Positions 9,045 through 20,117 of a stretch of 64,000 nt of DNA are shown here, piece after piece (the stretch's first letter is position 1; each line of letters opens with the position of its first letter). This DNA is from Bacillus renqingensis (GTDB lineage: Bacteria; Bacillota; Bacilli; Bacillales; Cytobacillaceae): assembly GCF_016464375.1 (NCBI RefSeq), contig NZ_JADDIU010000005.1, forward strand, positions 155,767 to 219,766. Direction: 5' to 3'. The notes below the pieces were generated by a model. That model ran no database searches and was not told where the DNA came from. It was given only the letters and a program-made list of their open reading frames with translations. Position numbers and translations under genes: made by a program.

Positions 9045-10175
9045 ATGATGCTCACATTTACAGACGAACAAGAGATGCTGCGAAAAATAGTACGTGATTT
9101 TGCCCGGACGGAAATTGCCCCATTGGTTGAAACGATGGAAAACGGGGTATTTCCCCGGGAAGTTCTCCGGAAAATGGGTTCGATGGGTTTGATGGGCATT
9201 CCCATTCCGGAAACGTTAGGTGGGGCGGCGATGGACTTCACCTCTTATATTATCGCCATCCATGAGCTTTCCAAGGTGAGTGCGGCAATCGGCGTTATTC
9301 TATCGGTGCATACATCGGTCGGCACGAATCCCATTGTCTATTTTGGGACGGAGGAACAACAGCAAAAATATGTACCGAAGCTTGCTTCTGGGGAATACTT
9401 AGGTGCCTTTTGCCTGACAGAGCCAAGCGCCGGGTCAGATGCGGCCAGCCTCAAGACTCGGGCGGTGAGGGATGGCGGCAATTACATCATCAACGGGTCG
9501 AAGCTGTTTATCACGAACGGCGGTGAAGCCGATGTCTATATTGTGTTTGCTACCACTGATACCCATTTAGGCACGAAGGGCATTGCGGCTTTTATTGTCG
9601 AAAAAAACACCCCAGGTCTTGTATTGGGCAAGGATGAGAAGAAAATGGGCTTACATGGCTCAAGAACCGTCCAGCTTACCTTTGAGGATATGCGCGTTCC
9701 GGCTGATCATCTTCTCGGAAAAGAAGGGGAGGGCTTTAAAATCGCGATGGCTAACCTCGATGTCGGCCGCATCGGGATTGCGGCCCAGGCGCTCGGGATT
9801 GCGGAGGCCGCACTGGAGGCCGCCACCGTCTATGCCAAGGAACGGTATCAGTTTGGCAAACCGATTGCCGCTCAGCAAGGGATCGCCTTTAAGCTTGCTG
9901 ACATGGCGACAAGTGTCGAGGCTGCGAGACTATTAGTCTATCGTGCGGCTGATTTACGGACGCGCGGCTTGAAATGCCGGATGGAGGCCTCAATGGCAAA
10001 GCTATTTGCAACAAGAACCGCGGTTGAAGTGACAACAGAGGCGATTCAAGTATTCGGCGGCTACGGCTATACAGAGGATTACCCGGTCGAACGCTATTTC
10101 CGCGATGCTAAGGTGACGGAAATTTACGAAGGGACGAGCGAGATCCAACGGATTGTAATTAGTAAGTATTTATAA
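9045..10175 (+). CDS. Acyl-CoA dehydrogenase (first of two)
   Basis: FAD enzyme introducing the alpha-beta double bond in short-chain or branched acyl-CoA and passing electrons to electron-transfer flavoprotein. The 376 residues show the acyl-CoA dehydrogenase signatures TEPSAGSDAASLKTRA, FITNGGEADVYIVFA and [16 protein letters not shown]. The catalytic Glu is in IYEGTSEIQRIVIS near the C-terminus. ATG 9045 follows AAAGGGGAAACC. Comparable to mmgC. Chain-length specificity cannot be read from sequence. Confidence 0.92.
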   Translation: MMLTFTDEQEMLRKIVRDFARTEIAPLVETMENGVFPREVLRKMGSMGLMGIPIPETLGGAAMDFTSYIIAIHELSKVSAAIGVILSVHTSVGTNPIVYFGTEEQQQKYVPKLASGEYLGAFCLTEPSAGSDAASLKTRAVRDGGNYIINGSKLFITNGGEADVYIVFATTDTHLGTKGIAAFIVEKNTPGLVLGKDEKKMGLHGSRTVQLTFEDMRVPADHLLGKEGEGFKIAMANLDVGRIGIAAQALGIAEAALEAATVYAKERYQFGKPIAAQQGIAFKLADMATSVEAARLLVYRAADLRTRGLKCRMEASMAKLFATRTAVEVTTEAIQVFGGYGYTEDYPVERYFRDAKVTEIYEGTSEIQRIVISKYL

Positions 10176-10201
10176 GATAGAAGAGATATCCATATTGTTC
10201 C

Positions 10202-10412
10202 AAAAATTGTAGATAAGGCTGTGAAAATTGTAGATAGAGCCACGAAATTTGTAGATAACCCGCTCTATTTTATAGATAGGACCCTGGAATTTGTAGATGC
10301 CACAGAAATTGTAGATAGCCGGCTGAAAATTGTAGATAGAGCCACTGGATTTGTAGATAACCGGCTTAAATTTGTAGATAAAACGACAGAAATTGTAGAT
10401 ACCGAGCTGTAA
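10202..10412 (+). repeat. 21-bp tandem array between the two acyl-CoA dehydrogenase genes
   Basis: Ten copies of a core ATTGTAGATA. Core-to-core distances are 21, 21, 21, 21, 18, 21, 21, 21 and 21 bp. Because 21 and 18 are multiples of three, frames stay open through it on both strands and would give heptad-periodic peptides, but neither has a convincing ribosome site. Confidence 0.88.
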
Positions 10413-10453
10413 TTTGTGAGAACCCTCAAAACAAACATAGGAGGACAGCAAAA

Positions 10454-11593
10454 ATGAATTTCAAACTTACCGAAGAACATGAAATGATTCGTAAAATGGT
10501 GCGTGATTTTGCCAAAAATGAGGTTGAACCGACAGCGGCGGAGCGCGACGAGGCAGAGCGCTTTGACCGTGATATTTTTCAAAAAATGGCGGAGCTTGGC
10601 CTGACAGGGATTCCGTGGCCGGAGGAGTACGGCGGTATCGGCAGTGACTTTCTTGCCTATTGTATCGCAGTCGAAGAGCTGTCCCGCGTCGATTCGTCCG
10701 TCGGTGTTACCCTTTCCGCCCACACCTCACTGGCCGGTTGGCCCGTGTACAAATTCGGCAGCGAAGAGCAAAAGCAAAAGTATCTTCGCCCAATGGCGGA
10801 GGGCTCAAAGATTGGCGCTTACGGCTTAACAGAGCCGGGCAGCGGCTCCGATGCCGGCGGAATGAGAACAACGGCAAGACTGGAAGGCGATCATTATCTC
10901 CTCAATGGGTCAAAGATTTTTATCACCAACGGCGGTGTGGCCGACATCTATGTCGTATTTGCCCTGACCGATCCAGCAAGCAAGCAAAAAGGAACAACGG
11001 CGTTCATCATCGAAAAAGATTTTCCAGGCTTCTCTGTTGGCAAAAAAGAAAAGAAACTCGGGATTCGTTCGTCACCGACAACGGAAATTATTTTCGAAGA
11101 TTGTAAGGTTCCCGTAGAAAACCGCCTCGGCTCAGAAGGCGAAGGCTTTAAAATCGCGATGATGACCCTCGATGGCGGCCGCAATGGAATCGCCGCGCAA
11201 GCAGTTGGAATCGCCCAAGGTGCGCTTGATGCCGCTGTCAGCTATGCAAAGGAACGCCATCAGTTCGGCAAACCGATCGCCGCCAACCAAGGAATCAGCT
11301 TCAAACTGGCGGATATGGCAACAGCCGTGGAGGCTTCCAGACTATTAACCTATCAGGCGGCATGGCTGGAATCAAACGGCTTGCCATACGGAAAAGAGTC
11401 GGCAATGTCGAAATTATTTGCCGGCGATACAGCGATGAAGGTGACAACAGAAGCTGTGCAAGTATTTGGCGGCTACGGCTATACAAAGGATTACCCGGTG
11501 GAACGCTTCATGCGCGATGCCAAAATCACGCAAATTTATGAAGGTACACAGGAAATCCAACGCCTCGTCATTTCCCGGATGTTAACGAAGTAA
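10454..11593 (+). CDS. acdA: Acyl-CoA dehydrogenase AcdA
   Basis: Second acyl-CoA dehydrogenase of the cluster, 379 residues, and the closer match to B. subtilis AcdA, starting [20 protein letters not shown]. It has [34 protein letters not shown] and [20 protein letters not shown], with the catalytic Glu in [17 protein letters not shown] 10454 follows AGGAGGACAGCAAAA. In B. subtilis acdA also sits just before rpoE-pyrG. With IcmF downstream, branched and straight short-chain acyl-CoA are the likely substrates (inference). Confidence 0.94.
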   Translation: MNFKLTEEHEMIRKMVRDFAKNEVEPTAAERDEAERFDRDIFQKMAELGLTGIPWPEEYGGIGSDFLAYCIAVEELSRVDSSVGVTLSAHTSLAGWPVYKFGSEEQKQKYLRPMAEGSKIGAYGLTEPGSGSDAGGMRTTARLEGDHYLLNGSKIFITNGGVADIYVVFALTDPASKQKGTTAFIIEKDFPGFSVGKKEKKLGIRSSPTTEIIFEDCKVPVENRLGSEGEGFKIAMMTLDGGRNGIAAQAVGIAQGALDAAVSYAKERHQFGKPIAANQGISFKLADMATAVEASRLLTYQAAWLESNGLPYGKESAMSKLFAGDTAMKVTTEAVQVFGGYGYTKDYPVERFMRDAKITQIYEGTQEIQRLVISRMLTK

Positions 11594-11606
11594 GGCGGGA
11601 CCGGGG

Positions 11607-12254
11607 ATGATGAAGCGGGAAGTGAAGGCTTCAGTCAAGGATGAACGCCTTGTCCAAAAAAGGCGTGACCAAATGATCAAAGGGGCCGTTCAACTTTTTA
11701 AACAAAAGGGGTTTCACCGCACGACGACCAGAGAGATTGCTAAGGCGGCGGGATTTAGCATCGGCACATTGTACGAATATATCCGCACGAAGGAGGACGT
11801 TCTTTATCTCGTTTGTGACAGCATTTATGACCATGTCAGCGAACGGCTGCAACAGGATCTCGAACGAAAACAAGGAACGTTAGAAAGCTTGCGACAAGGG
11901 ATTGCTAACTTTTTCCATGTGATGGATGAAATGCAGGCCGAGGTGCTTGTCATGTATCAGGAAGTGAAATCACTCTCCAAGGATGCACTGCCATATGTGT
12001 TAAAAAAGGAAATGGAAATGGTCGGCATGTTTGAAACACTGTTGCAAAAATGTATCGAAAATCATCAGTTGAGTTTAACGGAAACACAAATTCAAATCAT
12101 TGCCCATAATATTTTCGTGCAAGGGCAAATGTGGGGCTTTCGTCGTTGGGCATTACGAAAACTATATACACTAGATGAATATATTGAACTGCAAACCGAA
12201 TTTTTACTTGCCGGATTAACCAAGTTTCAACCAAAGGGGGAGCAGAATGAGTAA
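11607..12254 (+). CDS. TetR-family regulator, FadR-like
   Basis: Likely repressor of this acyl-CoA catabolism cluster, released by acyl-CoA. The 215 residues have an N-terminal helix-turn-helix, [27 protein letters not shown] (about 36-62), and a helical ligand domain. ATG 11607 lies 14 bp after acdA; an adjacent ATG at 11610 is possible. The gene overlaps icmF by 8 bp. The paired palindromes upstream of fadF and thl (TGAAYG-NN-CRTTCA) are its natural candidate operators, though binding is inferred. It resembles FadR of B. subtilis, which is encoded elsewhere there. Confidence 0.85.
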   Translation: MMKREVKASVKDERLVQKRRDQMIKGAVQLFKQKGFHRTTTREIAKAAGFSIGTLYEYIRTKEDVLYLVCDSIYDHVSERLQQDLERKQGTLESLRQGIANFFHVMDEMQAEVLVMYQEVKSLSKDALPYVLKKEMEMVGMFETLLQKCIENHQLSLTETQIQIIAHNIFVQGQMWGFRRWALRKLYTLDEYIELQTEFLLAGLTKFQPKGEQNE

Positions 12255-15200
12255 ACCGTATCAGCCTAAACACCATATCCGTTTTGTAACGGCATCGAGC
12301 CTGTTTGACGGCCATGATGCCTCAATCAATATCATGCGCCGCATCCTCCAATCGAGCGGGGCTGAGGTCATCCACCTCGGCCATAATCGTTCGGTGGAGG
12401 AAGTCGTAAATGCCGCTATTCAAGAGGATGTGCAAGGAATTGCGATTTCCTCTTATCAAGGCGGACACGTTGAATATTTTAAATATATGTATGACCTATT
12501 AAAGGAAAAAGGGGCGCCGCACGTCCGCATATATGGCGGCGGGGGCGGCGTCATCATTCCAAAAGAGATCAAAGAGCTGCATGACTACGGGATTGCCCGG
12601 ATCTTTTCGCCGGATGACGGCCGCGAATTGGGGCTGCAGGGTATGATCGACGTGATGATGGCGGAGTGCGATTTTCCAACGGTCGGCGGTGATGTGAGCG
12701 AGTATATTGAAAAACTGCCGTCAGGGGATGTCAATGCGATTGCCAAGCTGATCACCATCGCTGAACTTAACGTCGATCAACATACGGAAGCGGCAGGTGC
12801 GCTTGAAAAAGTCAAACAGCTGGAAAAGTCGATTCCGGTGGTGGGGATAACCGGAACAGGCGGTGCTGGAAAAAGCTCGCTCACCGATGAATTGGTCCGC
12901 CGCTTTCTCAATGAATTCCCGGATAAAAGGCTGGCGATTCTCTCGGTTGACCCGACAAAGCAAAAAACGGGCGGGGCCCTTCTGGGGGACCGGATTCGGA
13001 TGAATGCGATTTTTTCACCGAATGTCTATATGCGCAGCCTGGCGACAAGGGCGGCACGGAGCGAACTGTCGCTGGCGATTCAAGATGCCGTTGCCGTAAC
13101 GAAGGCAGCCGGATTTGACCTGATTATCATCGAAACGAGCGGGATCGGCCAAGGCGACGCCGCCATTACGGAAATTTGTGATATTTCGATGTATGTGATG
13201 ACGAGCGAATTCGGGGCCCCGTCGCAGCTGGAAAAAATCGATATGATCGACTATGCAGACCTGATTGTCATTAATAAATTCGAACGAAAAGGTTCTGAAG
13301 ATGCGAAGCGACAAGTGCAAAAGCAGTACCAGCGAGTGAATATGCTGTTTGAGAAGGACCTGTCGGAGATGCCGGTGTACGGTACGATTGCCAGCCAGTT
13401 CCATGACCCGGGTACGAATGCCCTGTTTGCGGCCCTGATTGAAACCATTAATGAAAAAGCAGGAACCGATTGGGTGACGACTTTTAGCAAGAATGCTATC
13501 GTGGAAAAGCAAAACGTCATCATTCCAACCGACCGACAATATTATTTGCGAGAAATTTCGGAAACGGTCCGCGGGTACCATAAGAAAGCGGAACAGCAGG
13601 CGAACCTTGCCCGGAAGCTGTTCCAGCTCGAAGGGGCAATCGCCGCGGTAAAAGACCAGCCGGAGGTTGTGGCAGCGCTTGAAGCGGTGAAGCAGGAAAC
13701 GGAAGCGCAGCTGACGCCGGAATCGAAACGAATCCTTGAAGGCTGGGAGCAAACGAAGGCAGCCTATAGTGGTGAACAGTTTGTCACAAGAATCCGCGAT
13801 AAAGAGATTATCACTGCGTTAAAAACAAAAAGCTTAGCGGGTCTCGATATTGCCAAAGTCGCCTTACCAAAATATAAGGATTACGGCGAAATCCTCCGCT
13901 GGGTATACCGGGAAAATGTCCCGGGGTCATTCCCGTTCACGGCCGGGGTTTTCCCGTTCAAGCGCGAGGGCGAGGACCCCAAGCGGCAGTTTGCCGGCGA
14001 AGGGACACCGGAACGAACGAACCGCCGCTTCCATTATTTATCGAAGGATGACCCGGCAAAGCGCCTAAGTACCGCCTTTGATTCTGTGACATTATATGGG
14101 GAAGACCCGGATTACCGCCCCGACATTTACGGTAAGGTCGGCGAGAGCGGTGTCAGCGTTTGTACGCTGGAGGATATGAAGAAGCTGTACGATGGCTTTG
14201 ATCTATGCCATCCGTCGACATCCGTTTCGATGACGATTAATGGCCCGGCGCCGATTATTTTAGCCATGTTTATGAATACCGCAATCGATCAGCAGGTGAA
14301 AAAGAAGGAAGCTGAACTAGGCCGTGCGTTAACCGGCGAAGAATTTGCCGAGGTGAAAGCCTATACATTAAGGACCGTTCGCGGAACAGTACAGGCCGAT
14401 ATTTTAAAAGAAGACCAGGGGCAGAATACGTGTATTTTTTCCACAGAGTTTGCCTTAAGGATGATGGGGGATATTCAGCAATACTTTATTGACCATCAGG
14501 TGCGCAACTATTATTCCGTCTCGATTTCCGGCTACCATATCGCCGAAGCGGGTGCCAACCCGATAACACAGCTGGCGTTTACGCTCGCCAATGGTTTTAC
14601 CTATGTCGAGTACTATTTAAGCCGCGGTATGAATATTGATGACTTCGCACCAAACTTGTCCTTCTTTTTCTCCAATGGGCTGGATCCGGAATATACGGTC
14701 ATCGGCCGGGTGGCGCGCCGCATTTGGGCAACGGTCATGCGGGAAAAATACGGCGCACGGGAACGAAGCCAAAAGCTGAAATATCATGTGCAAACATCCG
14801 GCCGCTCGCTGCATGCCCAGGAGATTGACTTTAACGATATCCGTACAACGCTACAGGCGTTGATGGCCTTGCATGATAACTGTAACTCGCTCCATACGAA
14901 TGCCTATGATGAGGCGATTACGACCCCTACCGAGGAATCGGTAAGACGGGCGATGGCGATTCAGCTGATTATTACGAAGGAGCATGGGTTAACGAAAAAT
15001 GAAAACCCGCTGCAAGGTTCGTTTATTGTCGAGGAGCTGACCGACCTTGTGGAGGAAGCGGTGTTACAGGAATTTGATCGGTTGAATGACCGCGGCGGTG
15101 TCTTAGGAGCAATGGAAACTCAATACCAGCGCGGGAAAATTCAGGATGAATCGATGGTTTATGAAATGAAGAAGCATACCGGCGAGTTGCCAATCATTGG

Positions 15201-15486
15201 TGTCAATACGTATTTGAATCCGAATCCGCCTGCTGCAGAAGAGGTCGATAATATGGAACTGGCCCGAGCAACAACCGAAGAAAAGGAGCTGCAAATCCAA
15301 AACCTGCGTTCTTTCCAGGAGGCCCATGCGGAAGAAACGGAATCCGCCTTACAGCGGTTAAAGGAAACGGCGGTAAGCGGCGGTAATATTTTTGCCGAAT
15401 TAATGGAAACAGTCCAAGTGGCCAGCCTTGGGCAAATTTCCCGGGCGCTATATGAAGTGGGTGGCCAGTACCGCCGAAATATGTGA
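12247..15486 (+). CDS. icmF: Fused isobutyryl-CoA mutase (IcmF)
   Basis: Adenosylcobalamin-dependent interconversion of isobutyryl-CoA and n-butyryl-CoA, linking valine or iso-fatty-acid breakdown to beta-oxidation. The 1079 residues are in IcmF order: B12-binding domain (about 1-140, [17 protein letters not shown] holding the DxH cobalt-ligand motif), MeaI-type GTPase chaperone (P-loop [12 protein letters not shown] near 199), linker, then the mutase TIM barrel (about 560-1079). ATG 12247 follows AAAGGGGGAGCAG and overlaps the tetR gene, implying coupled translation. Isovaleryl-CoA is an alternative substrate for the family. Confidence 0.93.
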   Translation: MSKPYQPKHHIRFVTASSLFDGHDASINIMRRILQSSGAEVIHLGHNRSVEEVVNAAIQEDVQGIAISSYQGGHVEYFKYMYDLLKEKGAPHVRIYGGGGGVIIPKEIKELHDYGIARIFSPDDGRELGLQGMIDVMMAECDFPTVGGDVSEYIEKLPSGDVNAIAKLITIAELNVDQHTEAAGALEKVKQLEKSIPVVGITGTGGAGKSSLTDELVRRFLNEFPDKRLAILSVDPTKQKTGGALLGDRIRMNAIFSPNVYMRSLATRAARSELSLAIQDAVAVTKAAGFDLIIIETSGIGQGDAAITEICDISMYVMTSEFGAPSQLEKIDMIDYADLIVINKFERKGSEDAKRQVQKQYQRVNMLFEKDLSEMPVYGTIASQFHDPGTNALFAALIETINEKAGTDWVTTFSKNAIVEKQNVIIPTDRQYYLREISETVRGYHKKAEQQANLARKLFQLEGAIAAVKDQPEVVAALEAVKQETEAQLTPESKRILEGWEQTKAAYSGEQFVTRIRDKEIITALKTKSLAGLDIAKVALPKYKDYGEILRWVYRENVPGSFPFTAGVFPFKREGEDPKRQFAGEGTPERTNRRFHYLSKDDPAKRLSTAFDSVTLYGEDPDYRPDIYGKVGESGVSVCTLEDMKKLYDGFDLCHPSTSVSMTINGPAPIILAMFMNTAIDQQVKKKEAELGRALTGEEFAEVKAYTLRTVRGTVQADILKEDQGQNTCIFSTEFALRMMGDIQQYFIDHQVRNYYSVSISGYHIAEAGANPITQLAFTLANGFTYVEYYLSRGMNIDDFAPNLSFFFSNGLDPEYTVIGRVARRIWATVMREKYGARERSQKLKYHVQTSGRSLHAQEIDFNDIRTTLQALMALHDNCNSLHTNAYDEAITTPTEESVRRAMAIQLIITKEHGLTKNENPLQGSFIVEELTDLVEEAVLQEFDRLNDRGGVLGAMETQYQRGKIQDESMVYEMKKHTGELPIIGVNTYLNPNPPAAEEVDNMELARATTEEKELQIQNLRSFQEAHAEETESALQRLKETAVSGGNIFAELMETVQVASLGQISRALYEVGGQYRRNM

Positions 15487-15586
15487 TAAGAAAAGCACCT
15501 GCCCTAAGTCAGCGGCATATGGCCTCACTCGAGAAAGCTGATACCTCGTGCGATGCCTATACTGCCGCGGCCCGCTACATTTTTAC

Positions 15587-15625
15587 AACACAATGGCAGA
15601 TTTTTTTTTGCCATTGTGTTTTTTA
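15587..15625 (+). terminator. Terminator of the thl-icmF unit
   Basis: Perfect 12-bp stem AACACAATGGCA/TGCCATTGTGTT followed by a T-run. The loop is T-rich. Confidence 0.9.
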
Positions 15626-15679
15626 TGTTAAAATTTCATATATAATCAAACATCAGGGAGTATCGGCAGGTGTCAACTC

Positions 15680-15853
15680 ATGAAGCTAAGTTATATGATC
15701 ATCATTTTACTGATTTTTGCCTGGCCATTGTATTATTTATATGAATTACAATTAGGGGCAATCTCCTTTCTGCTGCTTGCCATCTTCTTTCTTGTGGTTT
15801 CGATTAAGGAGTATAAAAAGTTTCGCCAACAAAAAGAAAAGGAGCAGGATTAA
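15680..15853 (+). CDS. Small two-helix membrane protein, unknown function
   Basis: A 57-residue open frame, MKLSYMIIILLIFAWPLYY and so on, with two hydrophobic segments (about 5-19 and 26-42) and a charged C-terminal tail KEYKKFRQQKEKEQD. ATG 15680 has GGCAGGTG 7 nt upstream. It fills the space between the icmF terminator and rpoE. I do not recognise the family. Topology, ribosome site and lack of competing frames favour a real gene; expression is unproven. Confidence 0.6.
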   Translation: MKLSYMIIILLIFAWPLYYLYELQLGAISFLLLAIFFLVVSIKEYKKFRQQKEKEQD

Positions 15854-15975
15854 TTTTTCGCAAAACAAACATTTGAACTGGCATAAACAGAGGGAATTTG
15901 TTTATAATGGAGAATATGTAATTTGGATCAACCCTTTAATATTGCCGTGTTAAATAGAGAAAGGATGTGCCGTAC

Positions 15976-16557
15976 TTGAGTCTAGCACAATACTCAAAAG
16001 AGGAGTTACTAGAGTTATCCCTCATTGAAATGGCGTATGAATATTTAAAAAACAGCAAGCAGCCTATTTCCTTTAGCGACTTAGTGAATGAAATTACCGC
16101 TGCGGCCGATATTTCTGAACAAGAAATGCGATCACGTCTGGCACAATTTTATACAGACATCAATATTGATGGACGGTTTCTTTCATTAGGTGAAAACCGC
16201 TGGGGCCTTCGTGTTTGGTACCCTGTCGATACACAGGAGGAAGAAGTCGTGACAGCCATAAAGCCGAAGAAGAAGAAGAAGGCGAAAAAGGTTGTTGAGG
16301 ATGAGGACATTGATGTGTACGATGAGCTTGATGAAGAAGAATACGATGACATTGACGATTTCGAGGAAGAAGATCTTCTGGATGATGAGGAAGATTTAGA
16401 AGACTTAGATGAAGTCGATGAAGTCGATGAATTTGAAGAGGAAGACGAAGTGTTGGAGGAGGAAGAGGAGTTCGAGCTGGATGAAGAAGTTGACCTGGAA
16501 GAAGAATTAGACGAAGAGGAAGAGTTAGAGGAGGAAGAAGAAGAAGAGGATTTATAA
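15976..16557 (+). CDS. rpoE: RNA polymerase delta subunit
   Basis: Gram-positive accessory subunit of RNA polymerase that speeds recycling and lowers non-specific binding. The N-terminal HARE-HTH domain (about 1-85) contains QYSKEELLELSLIEMAYE and AQFYTDINIDGRFLSLGENRWGLR. A lysine patch (PKKKKKAKK) leads into a strongly acidic Asp/Glu tail to residue 193. I start at TTG 15976, which aligns with the B. subtilis N-terminus and has AAAGGATG about 10 nt upstream; a GTG at 15967 is too close to that site. Upstream of pyrG, as in B. subtilis. Confidence 0.92.
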   Translation: MSLAQYSKEELLELSLIEMAYEYLKNSKQPISFSDLVNEITAAADISEQEMRSRLAQFYTDINIDGRFLSLGENRWGLRVWYPVDTQEEEVVTAIKPKKKKKAKKVVEDEDIDVYDELDEEEYDDIDDFEEEDLLDDEEDLEDLDEVDEVDEFEEEDEVLEEEEEFELDEEVDLEEELDEEEELEEEEEEEDL

Positions 16558-16567
16558 CGGGAAGTGC

Positions 16568-16610
16568 TTGACTTTTCCCCCCTCCCCTTGTAATATCTAG
16601 TTTGGGCTCC
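16568..16610 (+). promoter_or_regulatory. pyrG promoter with GGGC transcription start
   Basis: TTGACT (16568-16573), 17-nt spacer, TAATAT (16591-16596), then GGGCTCC from 16604. B. subtilis pyrG initiates at GGGC and, when CTP is low, polymerase stutters to add extra G residues. The same initial sequence is present here. Confidence 0.85.
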
Positions 16611-16639
16611 TTAAAAAGGACAATTCGTATTTACTAATA

Positions 16640-16677
16640 TGCGCTCCCTTACATTCGTTTAAGTGGGGCGTTTTTTT
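16640..16677 (+). promoter_or_regulatory. pyrG leader attenuator (CTP-sensing)
   Basis: Terminator hairpin with a C/U-rich left arm GCGCTCCCTTA, right arm AAGTGGGGCG and seven T residues. In the known B. subtilis mechanism a reiterated poly-G 5' end pairs with the C/U-rich arm and blocks termination. All parts are present in the right order. A second weaker hairpin (AAAAACTCC...GGGGTTTTTT) lies near 16703-16728. Confidence 0.82.
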
Positions 16678-16794
16678 ATTGATGTTTGCGCTTTTCTTAA
16701 TAAAAACTCCCTCGTCATGGGGTTTTTTCATTTTAGGAGATATTTTAAAAAAAAGCCCTTTAACATTCTAAATAATGTACAAACTGTAACCTAA

Positions 16795-18402
<1,608 letters not shown>

Positions 18403-18414
18403 AACCTTTTGGAG

Positions 18415-18448
18415 GGCCGGTTCTCAAGTGGGGGAGCTGGTCTTTTTT
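18415..18448 (+). terminator. Terminator after pyrG
   Basis: Hairpin GGCCGGTTCTC/GGGAGCTGGTC with some G-U pairs, followed by seven T residues. Confidence 0.75.
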
Positions 18449-18540
18449 TGGTAGGGTAACTAAAGCTGTTCTAATTACTTGAAATTCAAAATTTCCCGCT
18501 TTGTGGGATACGATATGTTGTTTTACTACCGGTTTTTTTT

Positions 18541-18858
18541 CGATAGAACCTGTCTATGGGACACTTCGCGTCGTTTTCCACCCGGTTCTGTCCCATAGAA
18601 CCCGTCTATGGGACAAATTGCGTCGTTTCCCACCCGGTTCTGTCCCATAGACCCTGTCTATGGGACAAATTGCTTCGTTTTCCACCCGGTTTTGTCCCAT
18701 AGAACCCGTCTATGGGACAAATTGCATCGTTTTCCACTCGGTTTTGTTCCATAGAACCTGTCTATGGGACAAATTGCGTCGTTTCCCACCCGGTTTTGTT
18801 CCATAGAACCTGTCTATGGGACATTCCCCCTCTTTTTTCCACCGATTTTGTCCCATAG
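18541..18858 (-). repeat. 52-bp tandem hairpin array 1 (six units, inverted orientation)
   Basis: Six units with an exact 52-bp period. Read on the minus strand, each unit is CTATGGGACA, then AAAACCGG-rich filler of about 25 bp, then TGTCCCATAG and a loop, so neighbouring units form 10-bp-stem hairpins. It lies between convergent pyrG and ywjG, after the pyrG terminator. The ~190 bp from its end to ywjG hold nothing I can identify. Confidence 0.9.
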
Positions 18859-19050
18859 GCTCCGAAAAAATCCACCATTATAGTAGAAGCCTCTCCCTCC
18901 AGAGCGGCGCGATGCCATCTGGAGGACTACCCTGCCTTGACCTCGACAACCATCTTTTGGAGGAACTAGTCCCGTTCTATTTACCCGAATGCATGCAATT
19001 ACCGGCGTTTGAGGAACTAGCCTCCTTTCACTTCGAAAGATACCTAGTTG

Positions 19051-19575
19051 TCACAACTGATACTCCGCCAAAATTTCATCCAATGTAAATTTCAAGCCGT
19101 AATAGACAAACAATGCAGCCATTGCAGACGGATAGCCGATTCGCCCGCCGAACTCGTCCGGAATCAAGCCTTTTTTCAAGCCTAAATCAAGGTGTACGTC
19201 AGCCATTTCAACCAAACCGGCATCACCCAAAACTGTCGAAACGCCCACAAACGGAATATTTCTTTCCTTAAGAGCCTTTGCAGCTTGAACTGCGGCTTCG
19301 TCATCTGAATGCCTTGAAAAAATAATCACCCGGTCCGCTTCGCTTAGATCCGAAATAGCGGAAACGTCCAATCGTCGCGCCGACTTAAGCGGTTCAGCCC
19401 CTTCTAAAGCCTCAAACTCGACGGCCTTCATTTCGCCAACTGTATAAATATAAATGGCTCCGTCGCCGGCAGGACCTTGAGCAAGCAGGCGAGCGCCGTC
19501 CTCAAAGGAAAACTCTTCATTCTCAGAAATTCTTTTAAACATACCCGTAAGCTGGGTAGAAAACATTTTCAACAT
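19051..19575 (-). CDS. ywjG: DUF2529 family protein (YwjG)
   Basis: Conserved Bacillaceae protein of unknown function, 174 residues, beginning MLKMFSTQLTGMFKRI and containing EDGARLLAQ and PDEFGGRIGYPSAMAALFVYYGLKFTLDEI. The alternating strand-helix pattern resembles sugar-isomerase (SIS) folds. The start at 19575 has GGAGG 8 nt upstream; the frame is open six codons further without support. B. subtilis has the same gene, same orientation, between pyrG and spo0F. Confidence 0.88.
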   Translation of the reverse strand: MLKMFSTQLTGMFKRISENEEFSFEDGARLLAQGPAGDGAIYIYTVGEMKAVEFEALEGAEPLKSARRLDVSAISDLSEADRVIIFSRHSDDEAAVQAAKALKERNIPFVGVSTVLGDAGLVEMADVHLDLGLKKGLIPDEFGGRIGYPSAMAALFVYYGLKFTLDEILAEYQL

Positions 19576-19634
19576 CAAAACATCCTCCTTCATCGGTCAT
19601 TTTATTATAAGGTTTGAATCTTTAAAAGAAAAAG

Positions 19635-19667
19635 CCCTGCCAATTAAGAAAATGGCAGGATTTTTGG
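19635..19667 (+). terminator. Terminator-like hairpin in the ywjG-spo0F divergent region
   Basis: CCTGCCA-N10-TGGCAGG followed by ATTTTT, reading toward spo0F. It lies between two divergent gene starts where no gene needs terminating. Its right arm overlaps the -35 of the sigma-H promoter. Confidence 0.6.
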
Positions 19668-19684
19668 CATGCGAAGTCGAATTA
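19655..19684 (+). promoter_or_regulatory. Sigma-H promoter of spo0F
   Basis: GCAGGATTT, 12 nt, GTCGAATTA matches the sigma-H consensus RNAGGAWWW-N11/12-RNNGAATWW at every specified position. AGTCGAA within the -10 is one base from a Spo0A box (TGTCGAA). B. subtilis spo0F is known to be transcribed by sigma-H and controlled by Spo0A. Confidence 0.82.
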
Positions 19685-19745
19685 TAACTAATAACAATGG
19701 GGATTTAAAAAGCAGTAAACAAGCAACTGGGGAAGAGGTGTAACG

Positions 19746-20117
19746 ATGAAAGGGAAAATTTTAATCGTGGACGACCAATTTGGTATTCGTATTTTGCTGA
19801 ATGAGGTATTTCAAAAGGAAGGATACGAAACGTTCCAAGCGGCTAACGGAGTACAAGCACTTGATATCGTGTCAAAGCACGAACCGGACTTGGTCCTTTT
19901 AGACATGAAAATACCAGGAATGGACGGGATTGAAATTTTGAAACGCATGAAGGTCATCAACCCGGATATCTGCGTCATTATTATGACGGCTTACGGAGAA
20001 CTGGATATGATTAAAGAGGCGAAAGACCTTGGTGCCATTACTCACTTTGCCAAGCCATTTGACATTGATGACATTCGCGCTGCTGTGAAAAAACATATCC
20101 CCCAAAAATCAAATTAG
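19746..20117 (+). CDS. spo0F: Sporulation phosphorelay response regulator Spo0F
   Basis: Receives phosphate from sporulation histidine kinases and passes it to Spo0B, leading to Spo0A. The 123 residues are a single receiver domain with no output domain: acidic pocket D9-D10, phosphoacceptor D53 in [12 protein letters not shown], Thr in [11 protein letters not shown] and Lys in HFAKPFD. Nearly the same as B. subtilis Spo0F, one residue shorter at the N-terminus. ATG 19746 follows GGGGAAGAGGTG. Divergent from ywjG. Confidence 0.97.
   Translation: MKGKILIVDDQFGIRILLNEVFQKEGYETFQAANGVQALDIVSKHEPDLVLLDMKIPGMDGIEILKRMKVINPDICVIIMTAYGELDMIKEAKDLGAITHFAKPFDIDDIRAAVKKHIPQKSN

Noticed and set aside
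10221..10412. A 63-residue protein in the acd-acdA array with VD/heptad repeats.
   Set aside because: It arises from a 21-bp repeat, has no ribosome site, and an equally long frame exists on the other strand. The sister array at thl-hbd has 20-bp units that break the frame.
15483..15683. A 66-codon frame overlapping the icmF stop.
   Set aside because: It reads through the terminator hairpin and has no independent ribosome site or family.
18816..19088. A 90-codon plus-strand frame overlapping the end of array 1 and ywjG.
   Set aside because: It starts within the array, has no ribosome site and runs antisense into the conserved ywjG gene.
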